64,000 nt of DNA from Streptomyces sp. NBC_01431 (GCF_036231355.1 NZ_CP109496.1:4092001-4156000); one strand, 5' to 3'. Positions 27,193-36,481 are shown, counted from the stretch's first letter. The notes: generated by a model from the sequence alone, not told the origin. Numbers and translations: made by a program.

Positions 27193-28569
27193 GTGGGGCG
27201 GGGCGACGTGAGGGCGAGGCACAACAGGTCCTGGACCGTGGCGGACGGGTCGCGAGCGACGGCGGGCAGCAGGTCGCGTGCGGCCGCACGCAGCAGGACC
27301 CGGGCAGTGGGGCGCAGGATCGGGGCGGTCGCAGGCGTGCTCTGCGCGCTGCTCGTGTCGCCGGGCCCCGCGCACGCGGCCGGGCAACCGCAGCCGTACC
27401 GGTATCCCGGCGGTGTGCAGGACGTGGCGGGGGCGGCGAAGAACACCGACGGGCCAGTGCTGAAGCCCGACACTGCCTATAGGTCGGTCATCAAGCCCCA
27501 AGGCAAGCTCTATTTCCAGGTCGTCCTGGACGGCACGAGCGACGCCTATGTGTCGGCGGTCGCCGTGCCGGGCCCGCCGGGTGCGAAGCTCGCGTACGGC
27601 GACTCCATCAAGGTGTCGCTCCAGAACGCCGACGGCGACACCTGCGACTCCCAGCGCCGTTCGATCGGCTCGGCGCAGTACCCGCACCCCATCGCCGCCT
27701 ACGCCTATCGCGCGCTCCGCCGAAGCCTGTCGACCTGTCAGGAACCCGGCACCTATTACATGGTGGTCGAGCGGGAGAGCGATGCCGCCTCCACGCCCGG
27801 CGACTGGGGTCTGGAACTGCGCTACTCGACCGAGCCCACGACGAAGACCGCCGGGCCGAGTACGGCACCGTCGGGCTGGCCCTCCGGGTCACCGGCCGCG
27901 CCGACCGGCGCCCCGCAGCGGCGTCACGGCGGCAGCGGCTTCAACGACGCGACGGCCTTGTCCGAAGGACAGTGGAGGGACTCGATCCGGCCGGGCGAGA
28001 CCCTCTTCTTCAGCGTGCCGCTCGACTGGGGCCAGCAGGTCTTCGCCACCGCCGGCCTGGGCAGCATCGCCACCGCCAAGGACGGATACGTCGGCAGCGC
28101 GCTGTCCCTCCAGCTCTACAACCCCGGGCGCGGGCTCGTCTCCGGGGCGTCGGCTCCGTACGACGGAAAGCAGAAGGAGGCCGCGCTAGAGCCGCTGGCG
28201 CCGGTCGCCTACGAGAACCGGTACGCACCGGCCGACCAGGTCTCGGCGATGCGCTTCAGCGGGTCCTACTACCTGGAAGTGTCACTCAGTCCCGAGGTCG
28301 GGCAGACCTTCGGGGACACGCCGTACGACGTGACGCTGGGGCTGACCGTCCGGGGACAGGCGAAATCCGGCCCGGCATACGCGGGGCGGGCTCCCGATTT
28401 CGGGACGCCCGCGCCTTCTGCCGATGACAGCGCGATGAAACTCCTCGCAGCCGTCGCAATCGGCACCGGCACGGTGCTCGTGGCCGGGCTCGGAGTGTGG
28501 ACGCTGGTGGCCCGCAGGCGCGCTGCAGCCCCCGCGCCCCAGAGGTTCGGACCGCCCGCGGCCTGGTAG
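27193..28569 (+). CDS. Secreted, C-terminally membrane-anchored protein of unknown function
   Basis: 458 residues. A long basic N-terminus precedes a signal sequence (GAVAGVLCALLVSPGPAHA, cut near residue 62). The exposed part has two similar halves, each with a beta-rich pattern (GKLYFQVVLDGTSDAYVSAV; GETLFFSVPLDWGQQVFATA), separated by a Pro/Ser/Gly linker near residues 220-245. One anchor helix near 420-440 is followed by a short basic tail. It resembles von Willebrand-associated Streptomyces membrane proteins only loosely. GTG 27193 follows GAGGG; GTG 27208 is an alternative. Convergent with the kinase gene. Confidence 0.8.
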   Translation: MGRGDVRARHNRSWTVADGSRATAGSRSRAAARSRTRAVGRRIGAVAGVLCALLVSPGPAHAAGQPQPYRYPGGVQDVAGAAKNTDGPVLKPDTAYRSVIKPQGKLYFQVVLDGTSDAYVSAVAVPGPPGAKLAYGDSIKVSLQNADGDTCDSQRRSIGSAQYPHPIAAYAYRALRRSLSTCQEPGTYYMVVERESDAASTPGDWGLELRYSTEPTTKTAGPSTAPSGWPSGSPAAPTGAPQRRHGGSGFNDATALSEGQWRDSIRPGETLFFSVPLDWGQQVFATAGLGSIATAKDGYVGSALSLQLYNPGRGLVSGASAPYDGKQKEAALEPLAPVAYENRYAPADQVSAMRFSGSYYLEVSLSPEVGQTFGDTPYDVTLGLTVRGQAKSGPAYAGRAPDFGTPAPSADDSAMKLLAAVAIGTGTVLVAGLGVWTLVARRRAAAPAPQRFGPPAAW

Positions 28570-28588
28570 GCGCCCCTGGCCCCGACCC

Positions 28589-29950
28589 TCAGGTCTGGGC
28601 CAGCGCCCAGAACCCGACCGCGAAACACACCAGCGCCACCAGGAGCACGGGGACCGCGACCTTGACGGGAGGCCCCGGTCGGCGCGGCTTGAAATCACCG
28701 CCAGGGACGGGAACGTGTGGGGGCGGCGGCGCATTGGGATGAGGCGTCACCGGGACATATGGCGTCGTCGCAGAGGGGTACTGCGCTGTGTATGGGGTGG
28801 TGGGCAGAGTTCCGAAGGTGTGTTCGTAACCCGGGGCCGGTTCGTACGCCGGGGACGGTTCGTACGGCGGGGCCTGGGTGGGGGGCGTCGGAGGTTGGGA
28901 CTGTGCAGGCTGAAGGCTGCCGGGGTCGGCCTGCGGTTGTGCGGTCCAAGACGCCAACCCGCTTGATGGCTGGCCTTGTTGATGGGCCGCCGCTCCCAAA
29001 TGGCGGTGTTGGCCGGAAAGTTCCCGTCCCTCGTCCCCGCGTACGGAGTCCGGCGCGTCCGGCGTCGCCCGATCGGGGCCCTTCTCGGTGCAGCCGGGCG
29101 GCAGGGGGCCGATCTGGTCGAAGACCTCGACGGGTTCCTCGTCCGGGTCCTGCTCGGGGAGCAGTTCCACCGCGGAGGCCAGCGCCTTGCGCGCCCCGGT
29201 CGCCGTGCGGAACCGGTTCTGCGGGTTCGGCTGGAGCAACCCCGCGAGAACCTGCCAGAGCGGCTCAGGAATGCCCTGAGGGGCTCCCGGAGTGCCGTGG
29301 GCGGTGAAGTGTTCGACGAGCGCCCGTGCGTCCGGCTTGCTGCCCTCCAGGAGGTACAGCGCGACCAGGCCGACGGCGAACAGGTCGGCCGGGAAGTCGG
29401 GCTCCGCGCCCATCAGCTGCTCGGGAGCGAAGTAACCCGGCGTCCCCACCACGTAGTTGGTCTCGGTGAGACGGGGCTCGTCCTTGCGCATCGCGATGCC
29501 GAAGTCGGAGAGCTTGAGGTGCGGGCGGCCGTTTCCGGTGGCCTCCAGGAGGATGTTGGCCGGCTTGATGTCGCGATGGACGACGCCCTCCGCGTGCACC
29601 GCCGCGAGACCGGCGAGGAGCTGGTCGAGCAGAATGCACACGAACCGGGGCGGCAGCGGCCCGTAGTCGCCGATCAAGTGGGCCAGTGAGCCGCCGCCGA
29701 CCAGGTCCATGGTGAACAGGACCTTGTCGTCGTCGGCGGCCCAGCTGGCCGGGGCCAGGACGTGCGGATGGTCGATCCTGAGGGCCTGCTCGCGAACGAA
29801 CCGCAGCAGGGTGTGGGCGTCGCTCTGCTGGAGGACCTTGGCCGCCACGTAGCGGCGCCGCCGCCGGTCCCAGGTGCGCCAGACGGCTCCGGCCCCGCCC
29901 CGGCCGACCGGGTCGATCAGCTCGTACCGACCGGCGAACACCTCACCCAC
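28589..29950 (-). CDS. Serine/threonine protein kinase, C-tail-anchored
   Basis: 453 residues. Complete Hanks-type kinase: glycine loop GRGGAGAV, Lys38, catalytic HRD at 125-127, DFG at 149-151, APE at FAPEQL. The kinase ends near residue 265. A ~150-residue Pro/Gln/Tyr-rich linker follows, and the protein ends in a membrane helix (KVAVPVLLVALVCFAVGFWAL) with almost nothing outside, so it lacks a sensor domain such as PASTA. Convergent with the anchored secreted protein; a link between them is only suggested. Confidence 0.92.
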   Translation of the reverse strand: MGEVFAGRYELIDPVGRGGAGAVWRTWDRRRRRYVAAKVLQQSDAHTLLRFVREQALRIDHPHVLAPASWAADDDKVLFTMDLVGGGSLAHLIGDYGPLPPRFVCILLDQLLAGLAAVHAEGVVHRDIKPANILLEATGNGRPHLKLSDFGIAMRKDEPRLTETNYVVGTPGYFAPEQLMGAEPDFPADLFAVGLVALYLLEGSKPDARALVEHFTAHGTPGAPQGIPEPLWQVLAGLLQPNPQNRFRTATGARKALASAVELLPEQDPDEEPVEVFDQIGPLPPGCTEKGPDRATPDAPDSVRGDEGRELSGQHRHLGAAAHQQGQPSSGLASWTAQPQADPGSLQPAQSQPPTPPTQAPPYEPSPAYEPAPGYEHTFGTLPTTPYTAQYPSATTPYVPVTPHPNAPPPPHVPVPGGDFKPRRPGPPVKVAVPVLLVALVCFAVGFWALAQT

Positions 29951-29980
29951 CCGACGCCCCTTGGATCGATCCGACCGTTG

Positions 29981-30529
29981 TCAGCTCTGGTGTGCCTCGT
30001 AGTGCGAGACCGCCTCAGCGGTGCGCCCCGCGCCGTACACCCGGAGGAACTCTGCCAGTTCGGGGTGGGCGGGGGCGAGGGCGTCGGCGGCGTCGATGAT
30101 GTCGCCCGCGGCCGCGACGGAGCGCAGCAGCGACTGGATCTCGCGGACCACGCGGCGTACCGTCGGCGCGCCCGAACTGGACGTCGTCTGGCCGGTGTTG
30201 GTCAGTACCGAGCCACCCTGCGACTTCTTGATCTCTTCCATGCGGTCGGTGGCCTCCACGGCACTCACACTGCCGTCGGCGACCTGCCCCGCCAGATCCT
30301 GGAGGGCCTGGACGCGCTGCACCACGGCGGGATTGCCGATCTTGGCGCGCTGCCCGCTCATGAGCTGTGACAGCATGGGCGCCGAGAGCCCCAGAATGGC
30401 GGCGAGCCGGGCCTGGTTGAGCCCGAGGTCGTCTATCAGCCGACGGAAGAGCGCCCCCAGCGGTTCTCCGTACCAGCTGCGCTGAAGCTCCCTGGCTCTG
30501 GCGGTCGCTTCCTGCTGTGCTGCGTCCAT
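29981..30529 (-). CDS. Helix-turn-helix DNA-binding protein
   Basis: 182 residues from ATG 30529, which has GGGGAG seven bases upstream; ATG 30544 is less well placed. An XRE-like helix-turn-helix lies near residues 30-65 (LNQARLAAILGLSAPMLSQLMSGQRAKIGN). The C-terminal half is helical (VRREIQSLLRSVAAAGDI). It lies between the kinase gene and tRNA-Ala. Regulated targets are unknown. Confidence 0.85.
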   Translation of the reverse strand: MDAAQQEATARARELQRSWYGEPLGALFRRLIDDLGLNQARLAAILGLSAPMLSQLMSGQRAKIGNPAVVQRVQALQDLAGQVADGSVSAVEATDRMEEIKKSQGGSVLTNTGQTTSSSGAPTVRRVVREIQSLLRSVAAAGDIIDAADALAPAHPELAEFLRVYGAGRTAEAVSHYEAHQS

Positions 30530-30681
30530 TGCGCGTCTCCCCATCGCTTCCCCATTGAGGCCGCTTCACGGGTGCGAACCTCGCCGAGCATCTTACGGAG
30601 CGTGGTCGTTCACCGGGAGTCCCAATCCTTTTGCGAGATCCCCCGCTGCACCCGGTACTCTGTTCCCGCAACACCTCATCC

Positions 30682-30754
30682 GGGGCCTTAGCTCAGTTGG
30701 TAGAGCGCTGCCTTTGCAAGGCAGATGTCAGGAGTTCGAATCTCCTAGGCTCCA
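30682..30754 (+). tRNA. tRNA-Ala (TGC)
   Basis: 73 bases: acceptor GGGGCCT/AGGCTCC (one G-T), D-arm AGCTCAGTTGGTAGAGC, anticodon loop TTTGCAA with TGC, T-loop TTCGAAT. Confidence 0.98.
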
Positions 30755-30763
30755 CATTCACAG

Positions 30764-30801
30764 AGCCCCTCTGACCTGCGGAAACGTAGGGCAGAGGGGC
30801 T
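30764..30801 (+). terminator. tRNA-Ala terminator
   Basis: 10-bp stem AGCCCCTCTG / CAGAGGGGCT with TTCTTCG following. Confidence 0.75.
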
Positions 30802-30829
30802 TCTTCGTGTGCTGGCAGGGCCGGTACGT

Positions 30830-31201
30830 CGGCACCAGGTACGGAGCCCCCTTTCGGGCGTCGGCGGCGTGCTGGTGGGCGCGGACGCTGGTGGAGCCGA
30901 TCGAGGCGAGCCAGTCGATGTTCCCGGTCGCGTCCGCGTTCACCTGCGCCGTCGCTGCATCCGCTCGAAGACGGCGTCCTTGATCCGGCGGTGGAACCCG
31001 CGCGTGCGGGGAGGCCCGAGCCCCGTTTCGTTGAGGCGCGTCCCGCCGGGCCGCCCCGGTCCGGAAATTCCACACGACTCCGTTTATGACGGTCCGATAC
31101 GACGGTCCGATCGTCCAGCCGCGGAAGCCCCGTCGAGGATGTCGGCAGCTACGGCCGCAACAGATCCACTCGGCAGCAGACAGCTCATGGTGATGTATCA
31201 C
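30830..31201 (-). pseudogene. Decayed IS5-type transposase fragment
   Basis: On the minus strand, ELSAAEW, then VINGVVWNFRTGAARRD, then (next frame) FHRRIKDAVFERMQRR, then back to ADATGNIDWLASIGSTSVR and AHQHAADARKGAP. These are consecutive motifs of the N-terminal half of IS5-family transposases, so at least two frameshifts have occurred. The C-terminal DDE half is missing. It lies within 80 bases of tRNA-Ala. The remaining 31202-31388 shows no gene. Confidence 0.75.
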
Positions 31202-31388
31202 CCCGCCCCACCTTGATCACCACCCGAGATCGCTTCGACGGCAGGCTCTGGATCAAGCGGAGGAGGGCGGCTCCCCCGGCCGGGGGAGCCGGTCCCTCCG
31301 TGCGGGGGAGGCCGCGGACCGGGATGGGCGGAAAGCTTGAAGGCAGCGGATGAATGCCCGACTCCCTTCTTCCCGTGGAGGATTGACC

Positions 31389-31946
31389 ATGCGTGAGTTC
31401 CCCATCGCCGCTGCGCTCGTCAGCGCGGCCGTGGCCCTCGTGGCCGGAACCACCGGAGCCGCCGCGGCGGCTCCGGTACCGGCGCCCGCCCAGCACCTCG
31501 CCCTGCGCAGCTGGACCCTGCTCAACGAGCACGGCCCGGGGGCCAACGACGGTGAGCGGCTCACCGCCCGGGTGGACGCCCGGACCGTCGACGGCCGCAC
31601 CCGGGGGCACGCGGTCGTCCAGCACGTGTTCATAGGGACGGGCACCGTTCGGGTCGAGTTCGATGTCGATTGCCTGGCCGTCGACGGCGGCGCTGTCACC
31701 GTCACCGGGCCGGTCGCCACGGCCACCGCCACCCCGGTCGGCGGCGGGCCTGCGACCACCGGGCCGACCGGCTGGCACCCCGAGACAGGGCTCACCTTCT
31801 ACCCGGCTGACAAGCATGGCGAGCGCCGGGTCGGCTGGGCCGGCGCCAGCCTGTTGGACCCGAGCAAGCCCGCCAGCGCCACCAAGTGCACCCCGGTCCC
31901 GGCCAGCCTCTGGGTTATCGGGGGTGGGACCGTCGTTGGCAAGTGA
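31389..31946 (+). CDS. Secreted protein of unknown function
   Basis: 185 residues from ATG 31389 behind GTGGAGG. Signal peptide PIAAALVSAAVALVAGTTGAAAA, cut near residue 28. The mature part is beta-rich with Thr/Val/Gly-rich strands (VDGGAVTVTGPVATATATP), GWHPETGLTFYPADKHGERRVGW and one late cysteine. Reminiscent of small exported Streptomyces proteins with DUF-type beta folds, but I do not recognise it. Confidence 0.75.
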   Translation: MREFPIAAALVSAAVALVAGTTGAAAAAPVPAPAQHLALRSWTLLNEHGPGANDGERLTARVDARTVDGRTRGHAVVQHVFIGTGTVRVEFDVDCLAVDGGAVTVTGPVATATATPVGGGPATTGPTGWHPETGLTFYPADKHGERRVGWAGASLLDPSKPASATKCTPVPASLWVIGGGTVVGK

Positions 31947-32126
31947 CGCCCAGCGCGTCTATTCGAACGCACGAGGCAGCAGGTTGGTGCCGGCCCGGCC
32001 TGAGAGAGTGGCCGAGCGGCGGAAGCCGGTGGGCCCGCGGCGCCGTCTGCGCGGTCCGATCTTGCAGGTTTCGTGGAGTACCACTGCTTCAGCTGATCGG
32101 ACGGCTGGTGATTAGAATCGTCTCTC

Positions 32127-32486
32127 ATGTCGAAGCCTGACGAACTGCTTGTTGACGTCGCCGCTCTGGTGGAGTCCGGGCACAGCAATCAGATGTCTCT
32201 GACCGTGGTCGCCTGTGGTGCTGTCATCACCGGGCGCCTGGCTCCCGAAGCTGTCTGGAGGCAGCGGGTGTCGGAGGTCCTGGCGGACTCGGCTCACCTG
32301 AGCGATTTCTCCACCGTGTTCACCGCTGCCACGCGCAGCGAGGGGCCGCCCACACATCTGCACTTCCACGTGGCGCGGATTCTGCAGGGCGCGGTGGGGA
32401 TTCCGGAGACGGGCGGGATGTACCGGGTGGCGATCGAGGACGTCAGCGCCTGGACCGCCGGCGACTTCAGCTACTCCGACCACTGA
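32127..32486 (+). CDS. Conserved hypothetical cytoplasmic protein
   Basis: 119 residues from ATG 32127; the ribosome site is weak. Contains DELLVDVAALVESGHSNQMS, LTVVACGAVITGRLAP and a His-rich THLHFHVARILQG motif. No signal peptide or membrane segment. I have no function to propose. Confidence 0.7.
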   Translation: MSKPDELLVDVAALVESGHSNQMSLTVVACGAVITGRLAPEAVWRQRVSEVLADSAHLSDFSTVFTAATRSEGPPTHLHFHVARILQGAVGIPETGGMYRVAIEDVSAWTAGDFSYSDH

Positions 32487-32852
32487 CCTACTGACCTCCT
32501 GACCGCCGGGAACGCCTCGTTGGTCCATGGCGGCCCTGGGAGACGCCAAACATCACGGTCGGGCCTTAGCCCTTCTCCGCGTTGAACCACAGCTCCCGCA
32601 GCCATGTCTCTTGCCCGCCCGGTCGATGCCGCCTCCCGCAACGCGCGGGAGGCGGGGATGATCGCCCTCTTGCCTGCGGTACGGCACAGCAAAACGCCCA
32701 CGCCGAACGTGGGCGAAGCGGAGCTTTCGAACTGTGACAGCTGACGCGGGCGCTGCGCCTCCACACGCCCTGTCACCCGAGAAAACGAGCCAAGCGCCAC
32801 ACCCTCGACATCTGTGTACGGGACCGCCGGTACCCGGCGGGCGCGCGACACC
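32487..32852. other. Gap with a hairpin
   Basis: 366 bases without a supported gene. A perfect 9-bp stem GCCTCCCGC/GCGGGAGGC (32631-32653) may terminate one of the convergent flanking transcripts. Confidence 0.5.
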
Positions 32853-33191
32853 TCAGACCGCGGGCGGTGAATTCACCGACTCGGCGGCCCGGCGGTATTC
32901 GGCATTGATGCGCTGGGCTTCTTCGAGCTGGTCTTCGAGGATGACGATGCGGCAGGCGGCCTCGATGGGGGTCCCCTGGTCGACGAGTTCGCGGGCGCGG
33001 GCGGCGATGCGCAGTTGGTAGCGGGAGTAGCGGCGGTGTCCGCCCGAGGAGCGGAGCGGGGTGATGAGGCGGGCTTCGCCGATGGCACGGAGGAAACCCT
33101 GGGTGGTGCCGAGCATCGCGGCGGCCCGGCCCATGGTGTAGGCGGGGTAGTCGTCGTCATTGAGACGGTTGAACGAGTCGTCTGCTGTCAT
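32853..33191 (-). CDS. MerR-like helix-turn-helix regulator
   Basis: 112 residues from ATG 33191 (AAAGAGGTG upstream). The winged-helix part (YTMGRAAAMLGTTQGFLRAIGE, then RSSGGHRRYSRYQL) is MerR-type with the diagnostic GGHRRYS; a coiled region ILEDQLEEAQRINAEYRRA ends the protein. No ligand-binding domain, so it is a minimal regulator like BldC-group proteins. Its leader carries a strong hairpin and repeats, which may be its control region. Confidence 0.88.
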   Translation of the reverse strand: MTADDSFNRLNDDDYPAYTMGRAAAMLGTTQGFLRAIGEARLITPLRSSGGHRRYSRYQLRIAARARELVDQGTPIEAACRIVILEDQLEEAQRINAEYRRAAESVNSPPAV

Positions 33192-33217
33192 TGCACCTCT
33201 TTCATGGAACGCGTTGA

Positions 33218-33249
33218 GGGGCCCGGGTGCCATCTGGCACCCGGGCCCC
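33218..33249 (-). promoter_or_regulatory. Strong leader hairpin before the MerR-like gene
   Basis: Perfect 15-bp inverted repeat (33218-33232 / 33235-33249), only 27 bases before the start codon. No T-tract follows, so it could be an attenuator, an mRNA-stability element, or a terminator of an upstream leader RNA. Confidence 0.65.
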
Positions 33250-33483
33250 GAAGGAACTGCTACACCATCTGTCGGCCCTGGCATTGCGCCGACGTTCTGT
33301 ATCCGCATGCGCACCCGGGAGAGGGCGTGGAATGCGGGGATCGCGGTTGCTTGACCGAAGACCACCTCACTATCGATGTCCTGCGGTACCCGGGTTCACG
33401 ACTTCCACCCGGGCGATCCTGATGGCGTGGGGCTCCTCCGTTCTTCCCTCGGTGATCAACTACTTACTGAACGGGGGACTGCG

Positions 33484-33846
33484 TACTGCTGGTACTGCTC
33501 TACTACTGCGTACTGCGGTGATGCGAACTACCAGTGGCCTGCTACAGCGCCACTCCCGGCAGCCAGCCCCGTCGCCCATCCTGCTCTTGCTCTGGCTTGG
33601 AACCCCACTGCCGAGCTACCCGGTGCGCGCGCCCGCAGCCGACGCCTTCACCGGGGTACTGCTCACTGACTTCACTGCTGGATATAGCGGGTACTGCCAC
33701 TGCGTTTACTGCGGTACTGCTCCACGGCGGCCCCTGATCACTGCGGGCCACCCGGTCCGGTCGTCAGCCCCGTCGCCGTCCTGCAAAAACGTGGCTTCGG
33801 AACTCCACCACCGCACCGTCCTGCGTACTGCACCTTCGCGTACTGC
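33484..33846 (-). repeat. Scattered GCAGTAC heptamer array
   Basis: The minus strand repeats GCAGTA(C) at about ten places: near 33484, 33493, 33504, 33511, 33657, 33692, 33707, 33715, 33826 and 33841. Four are packed into 33 bases. The stretch has no coding potential I can support. Confidence 0.7.
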
Positions 33847-34061
33847 TTCCCGGCAGTTCGTCTCTGCCGGGCCCTGCTGTCCTTCTGGGTTACGAGAGAA
33901 ACCATAGCCACGCCACCATCCAATGTCTACTTCCGCCAGCATAGATTTTCGTTCATTGGTCAGAGAGATAGTCGAGTTCGACCGCAGAAGGGGGTGCGAG
34001 ACGGCCACCCCAGCCGGGGGGACACGCGCTCCGAGCAGCGCCGTTACGTCAACTGCCACGC

Positions 34062-34142
34062 CGCGAACATGTGGCCCTGGTCGTCTCGGAGTTCATCGCC
34101 AACGCAGTCCCGCAGCGGCGGGACATGCACCTGGAAGACTGA
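34062..34142 (+). pseudogene. Relic of a HATPase (RsbW-like) regulator
   Basis: Frame reads REHVALVVSEFIANAVPQRR and stops after DMHLED. This is the N-box segment of the small Streptomyces HATPase proteins, but no continuous domain precedes or follows it. Confidence 0.5.
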
Positions 34143-34864
34143 CCCGGCACCCGGTCAGCGAGGTGGCCGCGCAGGACCCATAGTTCGCAAACGCCCCGCA
34201 TGGCGCACCCCTGACCTGAACGGGTGGCCCTGGCGGCTATTCGTGCCCAGGTGTCGGCGCCTTCCCGACCCGACTGTCCGCATCGGCGGGCAATGGGCGG
34301 TCGGCGGCCCTCAAACGCATGGGGCGGCGCTGGTCTCGCCCCCTGATTCTTGAGTGCAACGGTTTGCTCCGCCAGGCCCGCCGCATCAGCGCGGAGGCCC
34401 ATCGGGCGGCATGGAGCAGGCTGAACAGCAGCCCGAGCGCCGCGACCAGTCCTCCCTCATGTCGGCGCCACGAGCAGGACGTACTCGGTGCAGGGCACCA
34501 CGAACAGGACGTAAACGTAGAGGAGCAGCAGTCGGCCGGTCGCGATGGCGAGCGGGGCCAGGCCGCGGGCGCGGCCTCCGAGGCGCTTGGCGGCCCGGCG
34601 GAGGCCCCTATGTCGGCGGGCGCCGCGCGCGATGATGCGGCGAGTTCGCGCTCACGTAGCCGGTTGAAGGTTGTGAAGGCCCTGGATGATCCGGCGGCGG
34701 TTCGGGGCCATTCAGGCGTGGGCATGCCACACGGCTGCCCCCCCGTGCGCCCCGGGCGTGATCACTGCCCTCTCTTGACAACAGCGGGCGCGCGGCGGCC
34801 TGTTGAGGTCGCCGGACGCCCGCTGCTGGTCTACCGGTCAGCGGTGCTTGTCCACAGACACGGA

Positions 34865-35569
34865 TCAGTGGCCTTCGTCGCGCTCCGCGGCCTCGTCCGC
34901 CGCCTGCTTTGCCTGCACCTCGGGATCGAGGACGTCGGGGCTGCTGCCGTCCACCGAGGTGAGCGGCGGGCGGTGGGCGATCTCGGTCGGCTCCGGCGGC
35001 TCGACCAGCCAGTCCGGGTTGGCCTGCTTGTCCCACCACCGCCACGCGGCGAACGCGCCGCCCGCCAGGATGCCCACGACCACCAGGCCCTTGGCGAATC
35101 GTGCCGCCTTGGCCTGCCGCCGGTGCTTGCGCACGAGCTTCTCGATCTCCTTGGGCGAGACCTGGCCGCGCAGTGCCGCGAAAGCGGCCGTCGAACGGGA
35201 CAGCGCCTCCTCGCGCAGGGGCTGGGCGGCGGCGACCGCCTGTTCCACGCGCGGTGCGGCGAACTCGGCGGCCTGCCGGGCGGCCCGGCGCGAGCGTTCA
35301 GCCGCCTGGTGGGCCACCTCGTCCACCCGGGCCGGCACCCGCGGCGCGATGTGGGCGCCGTACTGCCGATGGGCCTGGCGGCGCGCCTGCGACGCGGCGT
35401 GGGACACCTTCGGTGCGACGCGTACGCGCGCTTCCTGCGCATAGTGCTGCGCGTACTGCGCGGCTTGCTGCCTGGCCGAGTCGGCGTAGGGCGCCACCAC
35501 TTCCGCGGCGTGCAGCACGCTCTCCTTCGCCGTTCCGGTTGCGGCGCGCACGCTCTCCATGCGGGTCAC
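34865..35569 (-). CDS. DUF5324 family protein
   Basis: 234 residues from GTG 35569 (GGAGGAGG upstream); ATG 35560 is in frame. Long alanine/arginine/glutamine-rich helical N-terminal part with many heptad-like AAE/HQA steps, then one membrane segment near residues 168-186 (FAKGLVVVGILAGGAFAAWRWW), then an acidic tail. Matches the Streptomyces DUF5324 pattern beside the cyclophilin gene. Function unknown; could be a stress-related anchored coil. Confidence 0.85.
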   Translation of the reverse strand: MTRMESVRAATGTAKESVLHAAEVVAPYADSARQQAAQYAQHYAQEARVRVAPKVSHAASQARRQAHRQYGAHIAPRVPARVDEVAHQAAERSRRAARQAAEFAAPRVEQAVAAAQPLREEALSRSTAAFAALRGQVSPKEIEKLVRKHRRQAKAARFAKGLVVVGILAGGAFAAWRWWDKQANPDWLVEPPEPTEIAHRPPLTSVDGSSPDVLDPEVQAKQAADEAAERDEGH

Positions 35570-35862
35570 GTGATCCTCCTCCTTGGTGGCGGTTCGGTAT
35601 GTCGCCTTTCCACCCATCTCGAAATCATGCCTGTCCTGCGGGTACCCGGCATGTGCGTCATGGCATCCGGGTGGGCCTGGCTTGTTTGAAGCAACTGCGC
35701 ACGCGGATGGGGAGGGAGCTCGCCGACGACGATGCCACGGTCGCGCCCGGTGCGGGGCCGTTCGACGGGTATCCATCGATAACCGGGCGCTTTTCCACCG
35801 GGCGGTCCGGTCCGTGCGAGGATCGGGGGACGTTCAGTGCAGACCTCCAAGGAAGGCAGATC

Positions 35863-36396
35863 GTGGCCGACCAGCTTTACGCCACCCTGAAGACCAATCA
35901 GGGCGACATCGAGATTCGGCTCCTGCCGAACCACGCTCCCAAGACGGTCAAGAACTTCGTGGAACTCGCCAAGGGCGAGCGCGAGTGGACGAACCCCGAG
36001 ACCGGCCAGAAGACCACGGCACCGCTGTACGACGGCACCGTCTTCCACCGTGTCATCGAGGGCTTCATGATCCAGGGCGGCGACCCGCTGGGCAACGGCA
36101 CCGGCGGTCCCGGCTACGAGTTCGGCGACGAGTTCCACCCGGACCTGGCCTTCACCAAGCCGTACCTGCTGGCCATGGCCAACGCGGGCCCCGGCACCAA
36201 CGGCTCGCAGTTCTTCATCACCGTCTCGCCCACCGCGTGGCTGACCGGGAAGCACACCATCTTCGGCGAGGTCTCCAACGACGCCGGCAAGAAGGTCGTG
36301 GACGCCATCGTCTCCACCCGGACCAACCCGCGCACCGACCGCCCGGTCAACGACGTGATCATCGAATCGGTCGTCGTGGAGAACCGCGAAGGCTGA
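35863..36396 (+). CDS. ppiA: Cyclophilin-type peptidyl-prolyl isomerase
   Basis: 177 residues from GTG 35863 (AAGGAAGG upstream). Cytoplasmic cyclophilin with active-site motifs FHRVIEGFMIQGGDP (catalytic Arg), MANAGPGTNGSQFFITV and WLTGKHTIFGEV. It lacks a signal peptide. It heads a rightward pair with the rhomboid gene. Confidence 0.96.
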   Translation: MADQLYATLKTNQGDIEIRLLPNHAPKTVKNFVELAKGEREWTNPETGQKTTAPLYDGTVFHRVIEGFMIQGGDPLGNGTGGPGYEFGDEFHPDLAFTKPYLLAMANAGPGTNGSQFFITVSPTAWLTGKHTIFGEVSNDAGKKVVDAIVSTRTNPRTDRPVNDVIIESVVVENREG

Positions 36397-36481
36397 TCTC
36401 CGGCTCCGCAGGGAACCTTTCCGCCCCGCTCGTCCGTATGACGAGCGGGGCGGAGCTGCTGCACGAGGACGAGGGAGCCCG

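Larger units (their letters stand above)
33192..34864. other. 1.67-kb gene-poor, partly degraded interval
   Basis: Contains the leader hairpin, the GCAGTAC array, a HATPase relic (34062-34142) and, on the minus strand around 34465-34560, an open hydrophobic stretch (ATGRLLLLYVYVLFVVPCTEY) lacking a start codon. A perfect DnaA box (TTGTCCACA) lies at 34848-34856. Base composition is less GC-biased by codon position than in flanking genes. I see no intact gene. Confidence 0.6.

Noticed and set aside
31990..32030. tRNA-like D-arm sequence (GAGAGTGGCCGAGCGGC)
   Set aside because: No matching acceptor, anticodon or T-arm follows; chance similarity.
33923..34353. Small ORFs around 34 kb
   Set aside because: They shift frame across the HATPase relic and have no ribosome sites or consistent codon bias.
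34319..35689. 456-residue plus-strand open frame
   Set aside because: Antisense to the DUF5324 gene; composition and motif content are those of a shadow frame.
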